Assembly (NCBI GenBank): GCA_965216695.1
Contig: OZ244212.1
Location: 3,038,001-3,102,000, forward strand
DNA from: G965216695 sp965216695
GTDB taxonomy: Bacteria > Pseudomonadota > Gammaproteobacteria > Pseudomonadales > Azotimanducaceae
Length of the DNA stretch: 64,000 nt
Direction of reading: 5' to 3'
The notes beneath the pieces are model-generated. The model made no database searches. It was not told the origin of the DNA and saw only the letters and a program-made list of their open reading frames with translations. The position numbers and the translations under genes were made by a program. Positions 45,327 to 54,948 of this stretch are shown in pieces. Each line of letters starts with the position of its first letter. The first letter of the stretch is position 1.

Positions 45327-47963
45327 ATGGCTACGTCCAGGATCCGTCAGCGTGCGCTGTGGTGGCGCGCTTTCTTTGTTTTGTCTTCTATTCTTGTCGT
45401 AACCTGGCCGGCAACCGCGGCGGAGATCGAGGAGATTGTTGTCACGGCGCGTGCAACCGAAGAGTCGGTACGCGACATTCCTGTTGCGATCACCGCGGTC
45501 GCTGAGGAGCGCCTCAACCAGTTCGGGCTGGAAAGTTTCGAGGATCTAGAAGCCATCACGCCGCAGGTGTCGATCGGCCGCGCCACCAGCGGTAGTGGAG
45601 CCGTGATAGCAATCCGCGGGATTGGTTCGTCGCCTACGAGCATCGGCATCGAACAATCGGTTGCTGTGATTATCGACGGCGCGTACATGCCGCAGGGGCG
45701 GGTGATCAACGAGGGTTTGTTTGACACGAGTCAGGTCGCGGTGCTGAAAGGACCGCAGGCGCTTTACTTCGGTAAGAACGCAACCGCGGGCGTTATCTCG
45801 ATCATGACGAACAACCCCGGCGACGAAGTGGAGGTGATTGGGCGAATCAATCACGAATTTGAAAGCGAAGACACCACTTATGAAGGCGTCTTTTCCTTCC
45901 CGGTGAACGACAAGCTGGGGTTGCGCCTGGCGGTACAGGCATCGCAGATGGACGAGGGATGGATTACCAACAGCGCGACGGGTCCGGACGTGTACGCTAC
46001 GTTCGACGCGGCAACGGGTGCAACCAATCTTTGGGACAACCCGGTAGCGGAAGATTTCCTGCCGCAGGAAGAGATGCTGTTCGCCCGGCTGACGGCGGCT
46101 GGCGACCTCACCGAACGCTTCAGCTACAACCTTAAGGCTTCTTATTCCGAGAACGAGCGCGTTTACGGCGCCGTATCTGAGCTGTTCGACTGCTCGACGT
46201 TGAACGGTACCGCGCATACGAGTCAGTTCGCGCCCGTGCAGCCGCCGGGTAGACAGACGCCGCTGTTCGAACCGCTGCCGCTGCCTTCGGTGGATTGTTC
46301 GTTCGACGGCGAACGTGGTCTGAACAACATACCGCCCGGGGTGGCAGCGGCCAACGAGTTGCTCGATCAGTTTGGCAATGGTGAGGGGCGCGACGAGTTC
46401 GAGTCCTGGATCGTTACCGGCAACTTTGACTGGTCGCTGGATTCGATGGACGCGCAATTGATCCTGAGCTACCAGGACCAGACCCAACAGTGGGTTGGCG
46501 ATCAGGACGGCGGTGCGGTGACGTCGATCTTCGCCGCGGAGGAGAACACGTTCGAGAACTTCTCTGCAGAGGCCCGTGCAGTAACGCGCTTCGATCAGCC
46601 GGTGAATTTCGTGCTGGGAGGCTACTATCAGAGCTGGGACCGGTTCTTTGACCAGGATGTAATCTTTGCGTTTCTACCGGCGTCGGCGATTCCGACGTGC
46701 GCGGCCGGTACTGCGGGCGCGTGCGGGCCGCAGTTTTCCGGTCCGTTGGACGACCCCAACGACGAGTTCACCGCGTACAACAAGATTTCGGAAACCGACG
46801 GCGAAACAATTTCGGTATACGGTGAGATCATCTGGGACATAACCCCGCAGTGGCAGTTGACCGCGGGCGCCCGGTATCTACGCGAGACGAAGGACTCATT
46901 CTTTATTCAGCCGTTTGTGAATCCGTTCGTAACCGGCCTGTTCATCCCGTTTGACGCCAATGATCTGTTGACGCAGGCGGCCGCGGACCAGACGTTCAAG
47001 AATCTGATTCCGGAGGTGACGCTGCGCTGGGAGCCGACCGACAACGTCACGCTCTACGCGGCCTATAAGGAAGGGTTCAAGACTGGCGGTTTTTCCAACA
47101 GCGCAATCCTCAGCAATCTCTCCCCGCCATTTGTGAATGGCGCGCCGTGCATTTCCCCGCGCCTCGGAGGCACCTGCACGGCGAGCGCGGGCGATGACAT
47201 CGAGTTCCGGGATTTCGTCTTCGACCCGGAGCAGAACAAAGGCGGCGAGGTGGGCATCAAGTCTGCGCTCTTCGACCGCTCTATGCTCGCGTCGTTCGAG
47301 GTGTTCTATTACAAGTTCCGGGACCTGCAGGTGGATTTCTTCAACTCGCAGCAGTTTGCGTTCGTCACGGAAAACGCTGGCGGATCGGAAACCTATGGTG
47401 CTGAGCTTCAGATCGACTGGGCCACGCCTGTAGACGGCCTCACCGTATCCGGATCGATCGGCTACCTGGAATCCAAATACACGAGCTTCGAAGCGTTCTG
47501 CTTCGTGGGGCAACGGCCCGCGGACGGTTGCGGACCGCTGCAGCCCGGACAGACGGAAACCGATCTGCGGCAGAATCTGGAAGGCAACACGCGTCCGGGC
47601 GCGCCCAAGTGGAGCGGTTATGTGGCTGCGAACTATGAACGGCCAATTTCGAACAACCTGCTGATCGGGTTCACCGGCAACGTGCAGTACCGCAGTAAAA
47701 CCGGATTGAGTCCCAACGATCCGCTGGCGAGGTACAAGTCGTACACGACGCTAGATGCGAACGTGCGCGTTGGCACGCAGGATGGGCGTTGGCAGCTCGC
47801 GTTGATCGGCAAGAACCTGACGGACAAGTTGGCGATTCGCGGTGCCAACAACGTACCGGGGACCGGGGGCAACACGGGCACCGACGAGGGCTTCCGGGGC
47901 GATCTGTCCGGAAACGCAATTCGCCCGCGTCAGATCGAGCTGGAGCTTACGTACCAGTACTAA
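45327..47963 (+). CDS. TonB-dependent outer-membrane receptor (3)
   Basis: An 878-residue receptor: signal peptide ending near TAA, TonB-box region EIEEIVVTARATEES, plug (AITPQVSIGRATSGSGAVIAIRG, VAVLKGPQALYFGKNATAG; note YFGKN in place of the usual LFGRN) and a barrel ending IELELTYQY. GGGGAGAG lies just before the ATG. The FGKNATAG plug variant belongs to a TonB-receptor branch abundant in Sphingomonads and marine gammaproteobacteria that break down aromatics or steroids; the ligand itself is unknown. The adrenodoxin-reductase-like gene follows it on the same strand, in the same reading frame. Confidence 0.9.
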   Translation: MATSRIRQRALWWRAFFVLSSILVVTWPATAAEIEEIVVTARATEESVRDIPVAITAVAEERLNQFGLESFEDLEAITPQVSIGRATSGSGAVIAIRGIGSSPTSIGIEQSVAVIIDGAYMPQGRVINEGLFDTSQVAVLKGPQALYFGKNATAGVISIMTNNPGDEVEVIGRINHEFESEDTTYEGVFSFPVNDKLGLRLAVQASQMDEGWITNSATGPDVYATFDAATGATNLWDNPVAEDFLPQEEMLFARLTAAGDLTERFSYNLKASYSENERVYGAVSELFDCSTLNGTAHTSQFAPVQPPGRQTPLFEPLPLPSVDCSFDGERGLNNIPPGVAAANELLDQFGNGEGRDEFESWIVTGNFDWSLDSMDAQLILSYQDQTQQWVGDQDGGAVTSIFAAEENTFENFSAEARAVTRFDQPVNFVLGGYYQSWDRFFDQDVIFAFLPASAIPTCAAGTAGACGPQFSGPLDDPNDEFTAYNKISETDGETISVYGEIIWDITPQWQLTAGARYLRETKDSFFIQPFVNPFVTGLFIPFDANDLLTQAAADQTFKNLIPEVTLRWEPTDNVTLYAAYKEGFKTGGFSNSAILSNLSPPFVNGAPCISPRLGGTCTASAGDDIEFRDFVFDPEQNKGGEVGIKSALFDRSMLASFEVFYYKFRDLQVDFFNSQQFAFVTENAGGSETYGAELQIDWATPVDGLTVSGSIGYLESKYTSFEAFCFVGQRPADGCGPLQPGQTETDLRQNLEGNTRPGAPKWSGYVAANYERPISNNLLIGFTGNVQYRSKTGLSPNDPLARYKSYTTLDANVRVGTQDGRWQLALIGKNLTDKLAIRGANNVPGTGGNTGTDEGFRGDLSGNAIRPRQIELELTYQY

Positions 47964-48026
47964 CCGCGCCGGAGGTCGGACGTCGCACAACCAGGGACAG
48001 AAGCTAATCCATTACGGGTCGCAATC

Positions 48027-49379
48027 GTGGGTGCCGGCCCGGCGGGCTTCTACATCGTTAGCAACTTCCTCAAGCAACGGGGTCTGACGGTCGCGCTCGA
48101 CATGTTCGAGCGCCTGCCTACCCCGTTCGGCCTGGTACGAGCTGGCGTCGCGCCCGACCACCAGAAAGACAAGTCGGTAACGCGTGCTTACGATCGTAGT
48201 GCGGCCCAGGCAGACTTCCGCTTCTTCGGCCATGTCGAGTTTGGCACGCATCTGCATCTCGCTGACCTTGAGCGACACTATCATCAGGTGGTGTTCACTA
48301 CGGGTGCTCAAAGCGACCGGTCGCTGGGAATTCCGGGCGAAGATCTCATCGGAAGCCACGCGGCCACGGAATTCGTGGCCTGGTACAACGGTCATCCGGA
48401 CTTCGCAGACCGACGGTTCGATCTGAGCGGCGACGCCGCGGCGATCGTCGGTTTGGGTAACGTTGCGGTAGACGTCGCGCGACTGCTGTGCAAAGACCCG
48501 GACGAACTCGCGCGTACAGACATTGCCGATCACGCGCTGGCCGCGCTGCGTGAGAGCTGCATTCGAACCGTTTACCTGCTGGGGCGCCGCGGGCCGGCGC
48601 AGGCTGCATTCACGCCCCCGGAGATTGCAGAGATTGGGCGTCTGCAGAACACAGACGTGGTGGTCGACGAAGCCGAAGCAGTGCTTGACCCGGCGAGTCA
48701 GGACCTGCTCGCGAAGTCTGGCGACAAGCTTGCTGCAAAGAACGTTGCGATCATTCGCGACATTGCGACCTGGCAAGCGCAAGACCGCAACAAACGCCTG
48801 GTTATCCGTTTTTTCGTTTCCCCCGTCGAACTGTTGGGTGACCCACAGGGTCGTGTGAACGCGATGCGCATCGTCAGAAACGAGCCGTTTCAGGCGAACG
48901 ACGGCACGCTGAAGGCCCGTGCAACCGACGTGGAGGAGCAGTTGCCGGTCGATATCGTGTTCCGTTCGGTCGGCTATCGAGGTGTGCCGCTGCCCGGCGT
49001 GCCGTTCGACGAATCGCGCGGCATCTGTCCCAATGACCGTGGTCGCGTGCTCGGCGGGACGGGAGACCCACTGCCGGGATTGTATGTAGCGGGTTGGTTC
49101 AAACGTGGTCCGAGCGGTGTAATCGGAACCAACAAAACCGATGCGAAAGAAACGGTAGAGCGTATGGTTGAGGACGCGGCGGCGGATCGGACGCTCACGC
49201 CGTCCGACGTTCGACCCGACGCGGTCATGCAGTTGGTTCGCGACCGGCAACCGGATGCTGTGCTGTTCAGCGATTGGCGGGCGATCGATGAAATTGAGTT
49301 GGCACGCGGCGCGTCGAGTCAGCGACCCCGCGTAAAGTTCACCCGTGTGACCGACATGTTGGACATATTGGAGCGATAA
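48027..49379 (+). CDS. Adrenodoxin reductase-like FAD/NADP oxidoreductase
   Basis: About 450 residues of the ferredoxin/adrenodoxin reductase family (FprA type): FAD motif VGAGPAGFYIV, the family block RLPTPFGLVRAGVAPDHQ, NADP motif GLGNVAVDVARLL, RRGPAQAAFTPPEIAE, and the C-terminal GWFKRGPSGVIGTNKTDA. It would pass electrons from NADPH to a ferredoxin, for example to feed a P450 or oxygenase. The coordinate given is the first ATG/GTG/TTG in frame, but this cuts the beta strand of the FAD motif (LRVAIVG). Upstream, back to the receptor stop at 47961, no normal start codon exists; TTA stands at 48012, where family members begin. Start is unresolved. Confidence 0.8.
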   Translation: MGAGPAGFYIVSNFLKQRGLTVALDMFERLPTPFGLVRAGVAPDHQKDKSVTRAYDRSAAQADFRFFGHVEFGTHLHLADLERHYHQVVFTTGAQSDRSLGIPGEDLIGSHAATEFVAWYNGHPDFADRRFDLSGDAAAIVGLGNVAVDVARLLCKDPDELARTDIADHALAALRESCIRTVYLLGRRGPAQAAFTPPEIAEIGRLQNTDVVVDEAEAVLDPASQDLLAKSGDKLAAKNVAIIRDIATWQAQDRNKRLVIRFFVSPVELLGDPQGRVNAMRIVRNEPFQANDGTLKARATDVEEQLPVDIVFRSVGYRGVPLPGVPFDESRGICPNDRGRVLGGTGDPLPGLYVAGWFKRGPSGVIGTNKTDAKETVERMVEDAAADRTLTPSDVRPDAVMQLVRDRQPDAVLFSDWRAIDEIELARGASSQRPRVKFTRVTDMLDILER

Positions 49380-49581
49380 TCCGCAGGCTGAGACTGCGTT
49401 CAACGATGCGGGTCAGGGTTGACCGATGGGTCCGGCTAGCCTCCTTGTTTCGTGATTGATCTATAGCTCCCTGATTCTATTGGGAAAAACGTTCCCAAAG
49501 CCTTTCGTCAGGCATACCAAAAGTCTTGCCGCGTCACCTTTCGTATGTTGGGATCGTCGAGTCTTTTGGAGGGTTGCCGAC

Positions 49582-52488
49582 TTGTTTAGTTCAGCTTGGT
49601 GGATCAGCCTCTCGTCAGCGTTGCTTGTAGCGACGCTCTCGTCGAGTGTTGCGCGTGCAGCAGATTCTACTCCTCGCCTGATCGAAGAGATCATTGTTTC
49701 TGCGCAACGTGTGGAGGAGCAGGCTAGCAAGGTTCCGATCGCGATGAGTGTGTTCGCCGAGACAACGATTAAAGATCGCCAGATCGTAGGTCTCTCGGAG
49801 TTGCACGTAAGCGCTCCCAATGTGTCATTTTTGCCGCGTCAGGGCGGTCAAATCGGCAATCTCCATATTCGCGGATTGGGTTGGCAGGCTGTTGGCGAGG
49901 AATCGCTGGGAGCGATTCACATCAATGAGATTCCGTTTCCCAATCTGCGGGCCAACACGGATCTCTACGACATGGAGCGCGTCGAAATCCTACGCGGCCC
50001 TCAGGGCACGCTTTATGGGCGCAACGCTACGGCCGGCGCCCTCAATCTGATTACGAAACGGCCGGAGTTTGACGATTCTGGCGGATACCTGGAGTTGGAG
50101 GTTGGTGACTACGCTCATCAGCGGATCAGCGGCGCAGTGAATCTAGCGCTGAACGATCGCCTCGCCTTTCGGGTGGCTGGCAAAGCGTTGGCGCGTGACG
50201 GTTACATTGTGAACAGGGCAAGTCGCCAGATACCAGGGGTCAAAAAAGACGTTGATGGCCGCGACGAATATGCTCTGCGACTCACCGGGGCGTGGCAGGT
50301 TAGTGACGCGAGCGACGTATGGGTAATGTATGACCGATTCGACGAGAACTCGAACCGCATATGGGACGCTGATACCGTTTGCAAACAGAGCGCGTTGCCG
50401 GTCAATTTGGGTTGTGAACCCAATGGGTTCGGACGCGATCTAGCTCACCCTGGGCAGGGGTTTTTGGCGGTAGGGATGGCCTTGCAGGGAATGATACCGC
50501 TGGGAGCACGTGATGCGTCTACAGGCCTGAACTACGAATATCCGCGGCCTAAGTTGGACGCTCGCGAAGTGCACGCGGATGGAAATTTCGATTGGATTCT
50601 GCGCGAAGACATTTGGAATGTCGGCTTCGAGCGTGCCGAGGAACGCTGGACATGGGACGTAGTTGGTGGGTATCAGAGGACGCGTTTCAGAGGGGAAGGG
50701 CCTAATAGCAGTAGAAATTATCCTATCGGGTTCTCGCTCGGAACAACGGATGAAAACCCCACCGGCCTGTGGCCTACATCGGCGTTCCCAACGTCGTATG
50801 ACACGCTAAGAACCACACCCGGTTGTGAATGGGATGCGTATAGGGCCGGGCCGCTCGGTGGCTGCATCGCTGGAGCGCCGCAGACGCGCGGCGTTGCCTA
50901 TGTCGTAACGGATTCGAAAACCGAATATTGGTTCGCCGAAACCAAATTGCGCACAGAACTCGGAAAAAATCTCAGTTCGCTGATCGGCGCCAATTATTCG
51001 AATTCGCGATTTCGGGGTTATCAAGTTTTCCCTAGCAATATGACGGACATGCTGTCGCTGCAAAGTGTTGGACCGCTACCGCCGCTGTACCCTGGGATAT
51101 TCGCGTTCGAATTGGACACCAAAGGCGACAACTATGGAGTATTTGGTGAGGCGTACTGGCAACTTGCGTCGAGCGTCAAGCTGACGGTAGGGGCGCGGTA
51201 CAATAGAGATGAAAAGTCCTCAAGGTCTGCTATCCCGTTCTTCCAGTCAGTGGACGTTAACACGGCGATTTTTGGCGGTGCTCTCGGGGCCGATCCGATC
51301 TGGGTGCGCTCTCCATTGCTCGGCTATCTGTTTGGCCAGCCGGGCGCGGACGCGGTGTCGTTGGCCGACTACTACGGAGCGACAGATGCGATAGCGTCGG
51401 CCAGCGACACCACGGAGTTGATAGCTGCACTCCAGATTGTGCCGCCGGCAGAAGAGCTTGGCGAATTTCGCGCGCTCGCAGGGCGCCCAGAGTCGCTGAA
51501 CTTCTCGGAATGGAGCGGTCGGGCAGTGATCGATTGGATCCTCAATCCGGATACCTTGCTATACGCTAAGTACGACCGCGGATTTCTACCCGGCTCGCAG
51601 GGTTTCTCAACTGCGCCGGATATTGAGAGCGAGGTGGTTGATTCGTTCGAGGTAGGCGCAAAACTCCAACTTTTGGGTGATACGCTTAGCGTCGACTTCG
51701 CTGCGTTCCTTTATAGATACCATGATATGCGGATAGGACCGGGGACGGGGACGCAGCTGGATCTAACGAACGTAGATGTAGACGGCCGTGGCGCGGAATT
51801 TGATGTCAAATGGCGACCTGCGAGGTTGCCCGGCGCAGCACTGTATCTATCCTATGGATGGGTTCAAGTAGAACTTGTCGATGACTATGCAGAGATCGAT
51901 GATCGCGATCTCACACAGGGAAATGCTGACTACATTGCCCTCAACTCGTTTGGTTCACATTTCGTAGCTCCGGTAGCCGAAGTACTGCCACTGGTCGATC
52001 AGGCCATTGCGGAGGGCGGGGCGTTTGGTGAGGACGTTGCGCCAGAGACGCTGTACCCGAACGGTGTGCCGAGCTACTTCAGTCGCACTTATCTTGAAGG
52101 TTTTGGTGTCGAGACGCTCAACGGCATTCCTGCTCGCATGAAAGGCAACCACCTGCGCCACGCCCCCGAACATAACGTGAGTTTAGGTTTTGCCTACTCC
52201 TGGTACTTGAATCTTGGCGTGCTAACGGCCCGCTGGGACTACTATTGGCAGAGCGCGAGCTTCGGTTCGGTGTTTAACAGCCGCTACGACAGAATTGACG
52301 ATTGGGGGCAGCATAATGCCTCGTTGCTGTTCGAGGATGCAGATGGGCGTTGGGACGTACGGCTGTGGGTCCGCAATCTGACCAACGAAGACAACGTGTT
52401 CGGCCGAAGTAACCGTCAAGGTATAGTGTACGGCGAACCCAGAATCTACGGATTGTCGTTTCAGTACAACTGGGGCGGCGGAGTCTAA
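49582..52488 (+). CDS. TonB-dependent outer-membrane receptor (4)
   Basis: A 968-residue receptor: signal segment ending near VARA, TonB-box region RLIEEIIVSAQRVEEQ, plug (VSAPNVSFLPRQGGQIGNLHIRG, EILRGPQGTLYGRNATAGALNLIT) and a barrel ending GLSFQYNWGGGV. TTG at 49582, eight bases after GGAGGG, is my start; the reading opens earlier (49456), and an N-terminus with charged residues before the hydrophobic part may be real. Composition of this gene is visibly richer in A/T than its neighbours, including at third positions. Ligand unknown. It is close to receptor 3 in location but not in sequence. Confidence 0.88.
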   Translation: MFSSAWWISLSSALLVATLSSSVARAADSTPRLIEEIIVSAQRVEEQASKVPIAMSVFAETTIKDRQIVGLSELHVSAPNVSFLPRQGGQIGNLHIRGLGWQAVGEESLGAIHINEIPFPNLRANTDLYDMERVEILRGPQGTLYGRNATAGALNLITKRPEFDDSGGYLELEVGDYAHQRISGAVNLALNDRLAFRVAGKALARDGYIVNRASRQIPGVKKDVDGRDEYALRLTGAWQVSDASDVWVMYDRFDENSNRIWDADTVCKQSALPVNLGCEPNGFGRDLAHPGQGFLAVGMALQGMIPLGARDASTGLNYEYPRPKLDAREVHADGNFDWILREDIWNVGFERAEERWTWDVVGGYQRTRFRGEGPNSSRNYPIGFSLGTTDENPTGLWPTSAFPTSYDTLRTTPGCEWDAYRAGPLGGCIAGAPQTRGVAYVVTDSKTEYWFAETKLRTELGKNLSSLIGANYSNSRFRGYQVFPSNMTDMLSLQSVGPLPPLYPGIFAFELDTKGDNYGVFGEAYWQLASSVKLTVGARYNRDEKSSRSAIPFFQSVDVNTAIFGGALGADPIWVRSPLLGYLFGQPGADAVSLADYYGATDAIASASDTTELIAALQIVPPAEELGEFRALAGRPESLNFSEWSGRAVIDWILNPDTLLYAKYDRGFLPGSQGFSTAPDIESEVVDSFEVGAKLQLLGDTLSVDFAAFLYRYHDMRIGPGTGTQLDLTNVDVDGRGAEFDVKWRPARLPGAALYLSYGWVQVELVDDYAEIDDRDLTQGNADYIALNSFGSHFVAPVAEVLPLVDQAIAEGGAFGEDVAPETLYPNGVPSYFSRTYLEGFGVETLNGIPARMKGNHLRHAPEHNVSLGFAYSWYLNLGVLTARWDYYWQSASFGSVFNSRYDRIDDWGQHNASLLFEDADGRWDVRLWVRNLTNEDNVFGRSNRQGIVYGEPRIYGLSFQYNWGGGV

Positions 52489-52527
52489 CCCTGATGTAGC
52501 ATAAAAGGGGTGATTCAGACGTTCTGA

Positions 52528-52558
52528 AGCGCGGCGAGTCGTGAGTCTTCGCCGCGCT
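52528..52558. terminator. GC-rich hairpin between convergent genes
   Basis: Arms AGCGCGGCGA and TCGCCGCGCT (10-bp perfect stem) with an 11-base loop lie between receptor 4 and the convergent caspase-like gene and touch the latter's stop codon. There is no T-run on either side, so a bidirectional pause or terminator is only likely. Confidence 0.45.
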
Positions 52559-53592
52559 CAGGCCAGCAATCCCTCTGGCCTAGGGGCCCGATGCTCCGGT
52601 TGGCGGTGCGTCGGAGGATTCGCAGTTTCTTCCGTGTTAGCGGCGTACCGGGTCGTCGTCATACCCGCTGGCCCTCTTCCCTGTTTCTGCGGAGTGGAGC
52701 GTCGTGTCGGCTGGGGGGTCGCCTGGGTTGTCAGTCGAAGCAGGTTGTTTCGGTACGCCGGGTCGTTGGGAAACGCGAAGTTGCTTTGGAACGTACGATG
52801 CCCGCGCCGTTGGCTGGAGTTGGCGAGCATGTCGGTTTGCATATGGTAGAAAAAGGCGCCGCGTCGATAGTTGTGCCTGGTCCCGGATGGAAACTTAGCG
52901 GTAACCCAGGTGTTTATTGCACCTTGAGACTCCGCGAACGCGTGGGAGATTGTGGGCGGATCGGAATTGCCGTCATTAACCCAGAAAAATCGATCGGGTG
53001 CGGTGCCGAAACTCTGGTGCTGTGGATGCGCCCGTTGCCAGGCTGCGAGCACGGACGCGTCTGCGGTGGGGCGTACGTTGCTCACCGGTCCGTAACCGTC
53101 AAACGCTTTTGGCCCGCACGTACTGGCCGCGCCGAAGAGGCGTTGTAACGCTTGCAGAGTGGGCCGGCTCTGCCCGATACGGCACGCGCGAAATTCCACT
53201 CGATTCAGGCGCATGCGCTGCACCGCGCGAATTTGCGATCGTATGCGTGTGACGTTTCGTGCGCGCGTGCGCAACCGGCGTGCCAGTTCGGCGTCGCTGT
53301 CGCTGCCCAGCAATGCGTTGATTGCACCAGCGTCCACGCCTATGTTGATTCCTCGGGTAACCTGAAGCATCAGTTGCGTGTCGCTGCCGTGGCTGACAAC
53401 AACCACGTCCCGATCCCGTTTGCGAACGATTGCCTGCAGCAGGCTCCCCAGCGAAGGATTGCGGACCCTCACCACGTCCTGTATCTGCATCACCTCCGGC
53501 GAAGGTAGCACGGCCTCTGCAGGAAACATGTTGTAGAAACCGACGGCGTTGTTGCCGTGAGCGTCGGCGACGGCGATGAAAGCGGTACCCAT
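52558..53592 (-). CDS. Putative caspase-fold (clan CD-like) protein, unknown role
   Basis: A 344-residue protein of no recognised family. Hydrophobic strand DVVVVSHGSD has His68-Gly69, and a later strand VEFRACRIGQ has Ala136-Cys137 with the following helix. His-Gly and Ala-Cys each at the end of a hydrophobic strand are the mark of clan CD cysteine peptidases (caspase, gingipain, CHAT, C80) and of the related DUF4347 fold, so a His/Cys dyad enzyme is suggested. About 60 C-terminal residues are low-complexity Pro/Thr/Arg. There is no signal peptide. AGGGGG stands seven bases before the ATG, which supports translation. No toxin, adaptor or immunity neighbour is seen. Confidence 0.5.
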   Translation of the reverse strand: MGTAFIAVADAHGNNAVGFYNMFPAEAVLPSPEVMQIQDVVRVRNPSLGSLLQAIVRKRDRDVVVVSHGSDTQLMLQVTRGINIGVDAGAINALLGSDSDAELARRLRTRARNVTRIRSQIRAVQRMRLNRVEFRACRIGQSRPTLQALQRLFGAASTCGPKAFDGYGPVSNVRPTADASVLAAWQRAHPQHQSFGTAPDRFFWVNDGNSDPPTISHAFAESQGAINTWVTAKFPSGTRHNYRRGAFFYHMQTDMLANSSQRRGHRTFQSNFAFPNDPAYRNNLLRLTTQATPQPTRRSTPQKQGRGPAGMTTTRYAANTEETANPPTHRQPEHRAPRPEGLLA

Positions 53593-53674
53593 CTGTACGC
53601 CCCCTAGTTGGGTTGATCAGTGTTTAGCGGACCATCAGAAATCTTGGCGGAGGTTGTGGGACTTGGTGAGCGGT

Positions 53675-54160
53675 TCAGCGCGTACGGGCATCGGTCCATT
53701 CGTTGAGTTGTTTGCGCGCACGATCGCTGTCGAACGCTTTCTCGCGCGCTTCTACCGGCGCCGCCAGCTCTACGACGTAGCCGTTGGGGTCACGAAAGTA
53801 GATCGAGTGTATGAAGCCGTGGTCGCTCGGCCCGCGAACCTCCATTCCGGCTTTTCTGGCTTTTTCGAGCATGCTTTCCAGCGTCGGATAATCCACTTCG
53901 AGCGCTATGTGCAGATCGAAGTCGCGCTGGGTTTTGAACTCGAATGGTTCATCGGGTGCTTCAAAGAACGCAATGCAGCCACCGTTGGCCATCTGATAGA
54001 ACGTGTGCAACACGTTGGCGTCGCGGCCGGTAGCCGTGGTGCGTATCGGAAACGCCTCCACCAGGGGAAGGTTCAGAAAATCCTCGTAAAACTGGCGCGT
54101 ACGCTCAGAGTCGGCGCAGCGGTACGCGGCGTGGTGTAAGCCTGCGATGGGTGTTTGCAT
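53675..54160 (-). CDS. VOC-family (glyoxalase-like) protein
   Basis: A 161-residue vicinal-oxygen-chelate protein: first beta-alpha-beta module with metal-ligand His in LHHAAYRCADSERT, FYEDFLNLPLV, and second module with DLHIALEV, GFIHSIYFRDPNGYVVELAAP carrying the typical DPxGxxxEL ending with the Glu ligand. Members include glyoxalase I, extradiol dioxygenases and fosfomycin-type resistance enzymes; the substrate cannot be told. The ATG at 54160 matches the fold; the longer reading to 54229 adds unrelated residues. Confidence 0.82.
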   Translation of the reverse strand: MQTPIAGLHHAAYRCADSERTRQFYEDFLNLPLVEAFPIRTTATGRDANVLHTFYQMANGGCIAFFEAPDEPFEFKTQRDFDLHIALEVDYPTLESMLEKARKAGMEVRGPSDHGFIHSIYFRDPNGYVVELAAPVEAREKAFDSDRARKQLNEWTDARTR

Positions 54161-54345
54161 GGCGGCTCCGGGGATGGGTCGGTCCTGGCAAGGCGTGCTG
54201 GGAGGGTATTGTACACCGCCGCCGCTCACGGGGTACGTCCGGTGCGCCGAGGTTCGGCCCGGTAACAGGGGCCGTTGACCCGGCGCGTCGGCAGTGGTCC
54301 CATGTATGGCTCTAATACGAATTCGAAGATGCTTCAGGGGGAATC

Positions 54346-54939
54346 ATGGCACAGACGCACGACCACGAGATTGTTTCGATTTATCCGTTCACTGACGACG
54401 AAGTCGATCAGCTGATGAACGGTTCCAACGAGTGCGTTCTGATGTGGGCGACTAAGGATGGTTGGCCCGTAGGCGTAACGCACGCGTTCGTCTGGCACGA
54501 TGGGAAGATCTGGCTCACGTTCGCGGAACATCGACACCGCACGGCGGCGATTCGCCGGGACAATCGCGTTTCTGTGAATGTCAGCAGCTGCGGCTATCCC
54601 CCGGGCGCGAGCCCGGACCTGCCGGGCGGCGCGATAACGTTTAAGGGCACCGGCGAATTCTTCGACGATGACGACACCAAGCACTGGTTCTACACGGCGC
54701 TGTCGCAGAAACTCAATCCCGACAGCAAGGAAGGCGAGGAATTCTTCTACAACCTGCTGAATTCTCCTCTGCGCGTGATTCTGGCCGTTACGCCGGTTAA
54801 GAAGATCATGTACAACGGCAAGTCCGCGCAGGCTCATATGACCGGTACGATCTCTGAAGACGAACTGGGCGAGCGCCTGGGTGCTGATGCAGAACGCATG
54901 AACAAGCTGCGCGAAGAAAAAGGACTGCCGCCCAGGTAG
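54346..54939 (+). CDS. Pyridoxamine 5'-phosphate oxidase-like FMN-binding protein
   Basis: A 197-residue split-barrel flavoprotein. TDDEVDQLMNGSNECVLMWATKDGWPVGVTHAFVWHDGKIWLTF follows the N-terminal layout of the PPOX/PNPOx-like family (short piece quoted in parts: CVLMWATKDG, HAFVWHDGK), and HRHRTAAIRRDNRVSVNV is the FMN-phosphate region. Such proteins bind FMN or F420 and reduce small molecules or act in heme handling. GGGGGA lies before the ATG. Divergent from the VOC gene and convergent with threonine aldolase. Exact activity unknown. Confidence 0.82.
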   Translation: MAQTHDHEIVSIYPFTDDEVDQLMNGSNECVLMWATKDGWPVGVTHAFVWHDGKIWLTFAEHRHRTAAIRRDNRVSVNVSSCGYPPGASPDLPGGAITFKGTGEFFDDDDTKHWFYTALSQKLNPDSKEGEEFFYNLLNSPLRVILAVTPVKKIMYNGKSAQAHMTGTISEDELGERLGADAERMNKLREEKGLPPR

Positions 54940-54948
54940 AGCAGGCCG

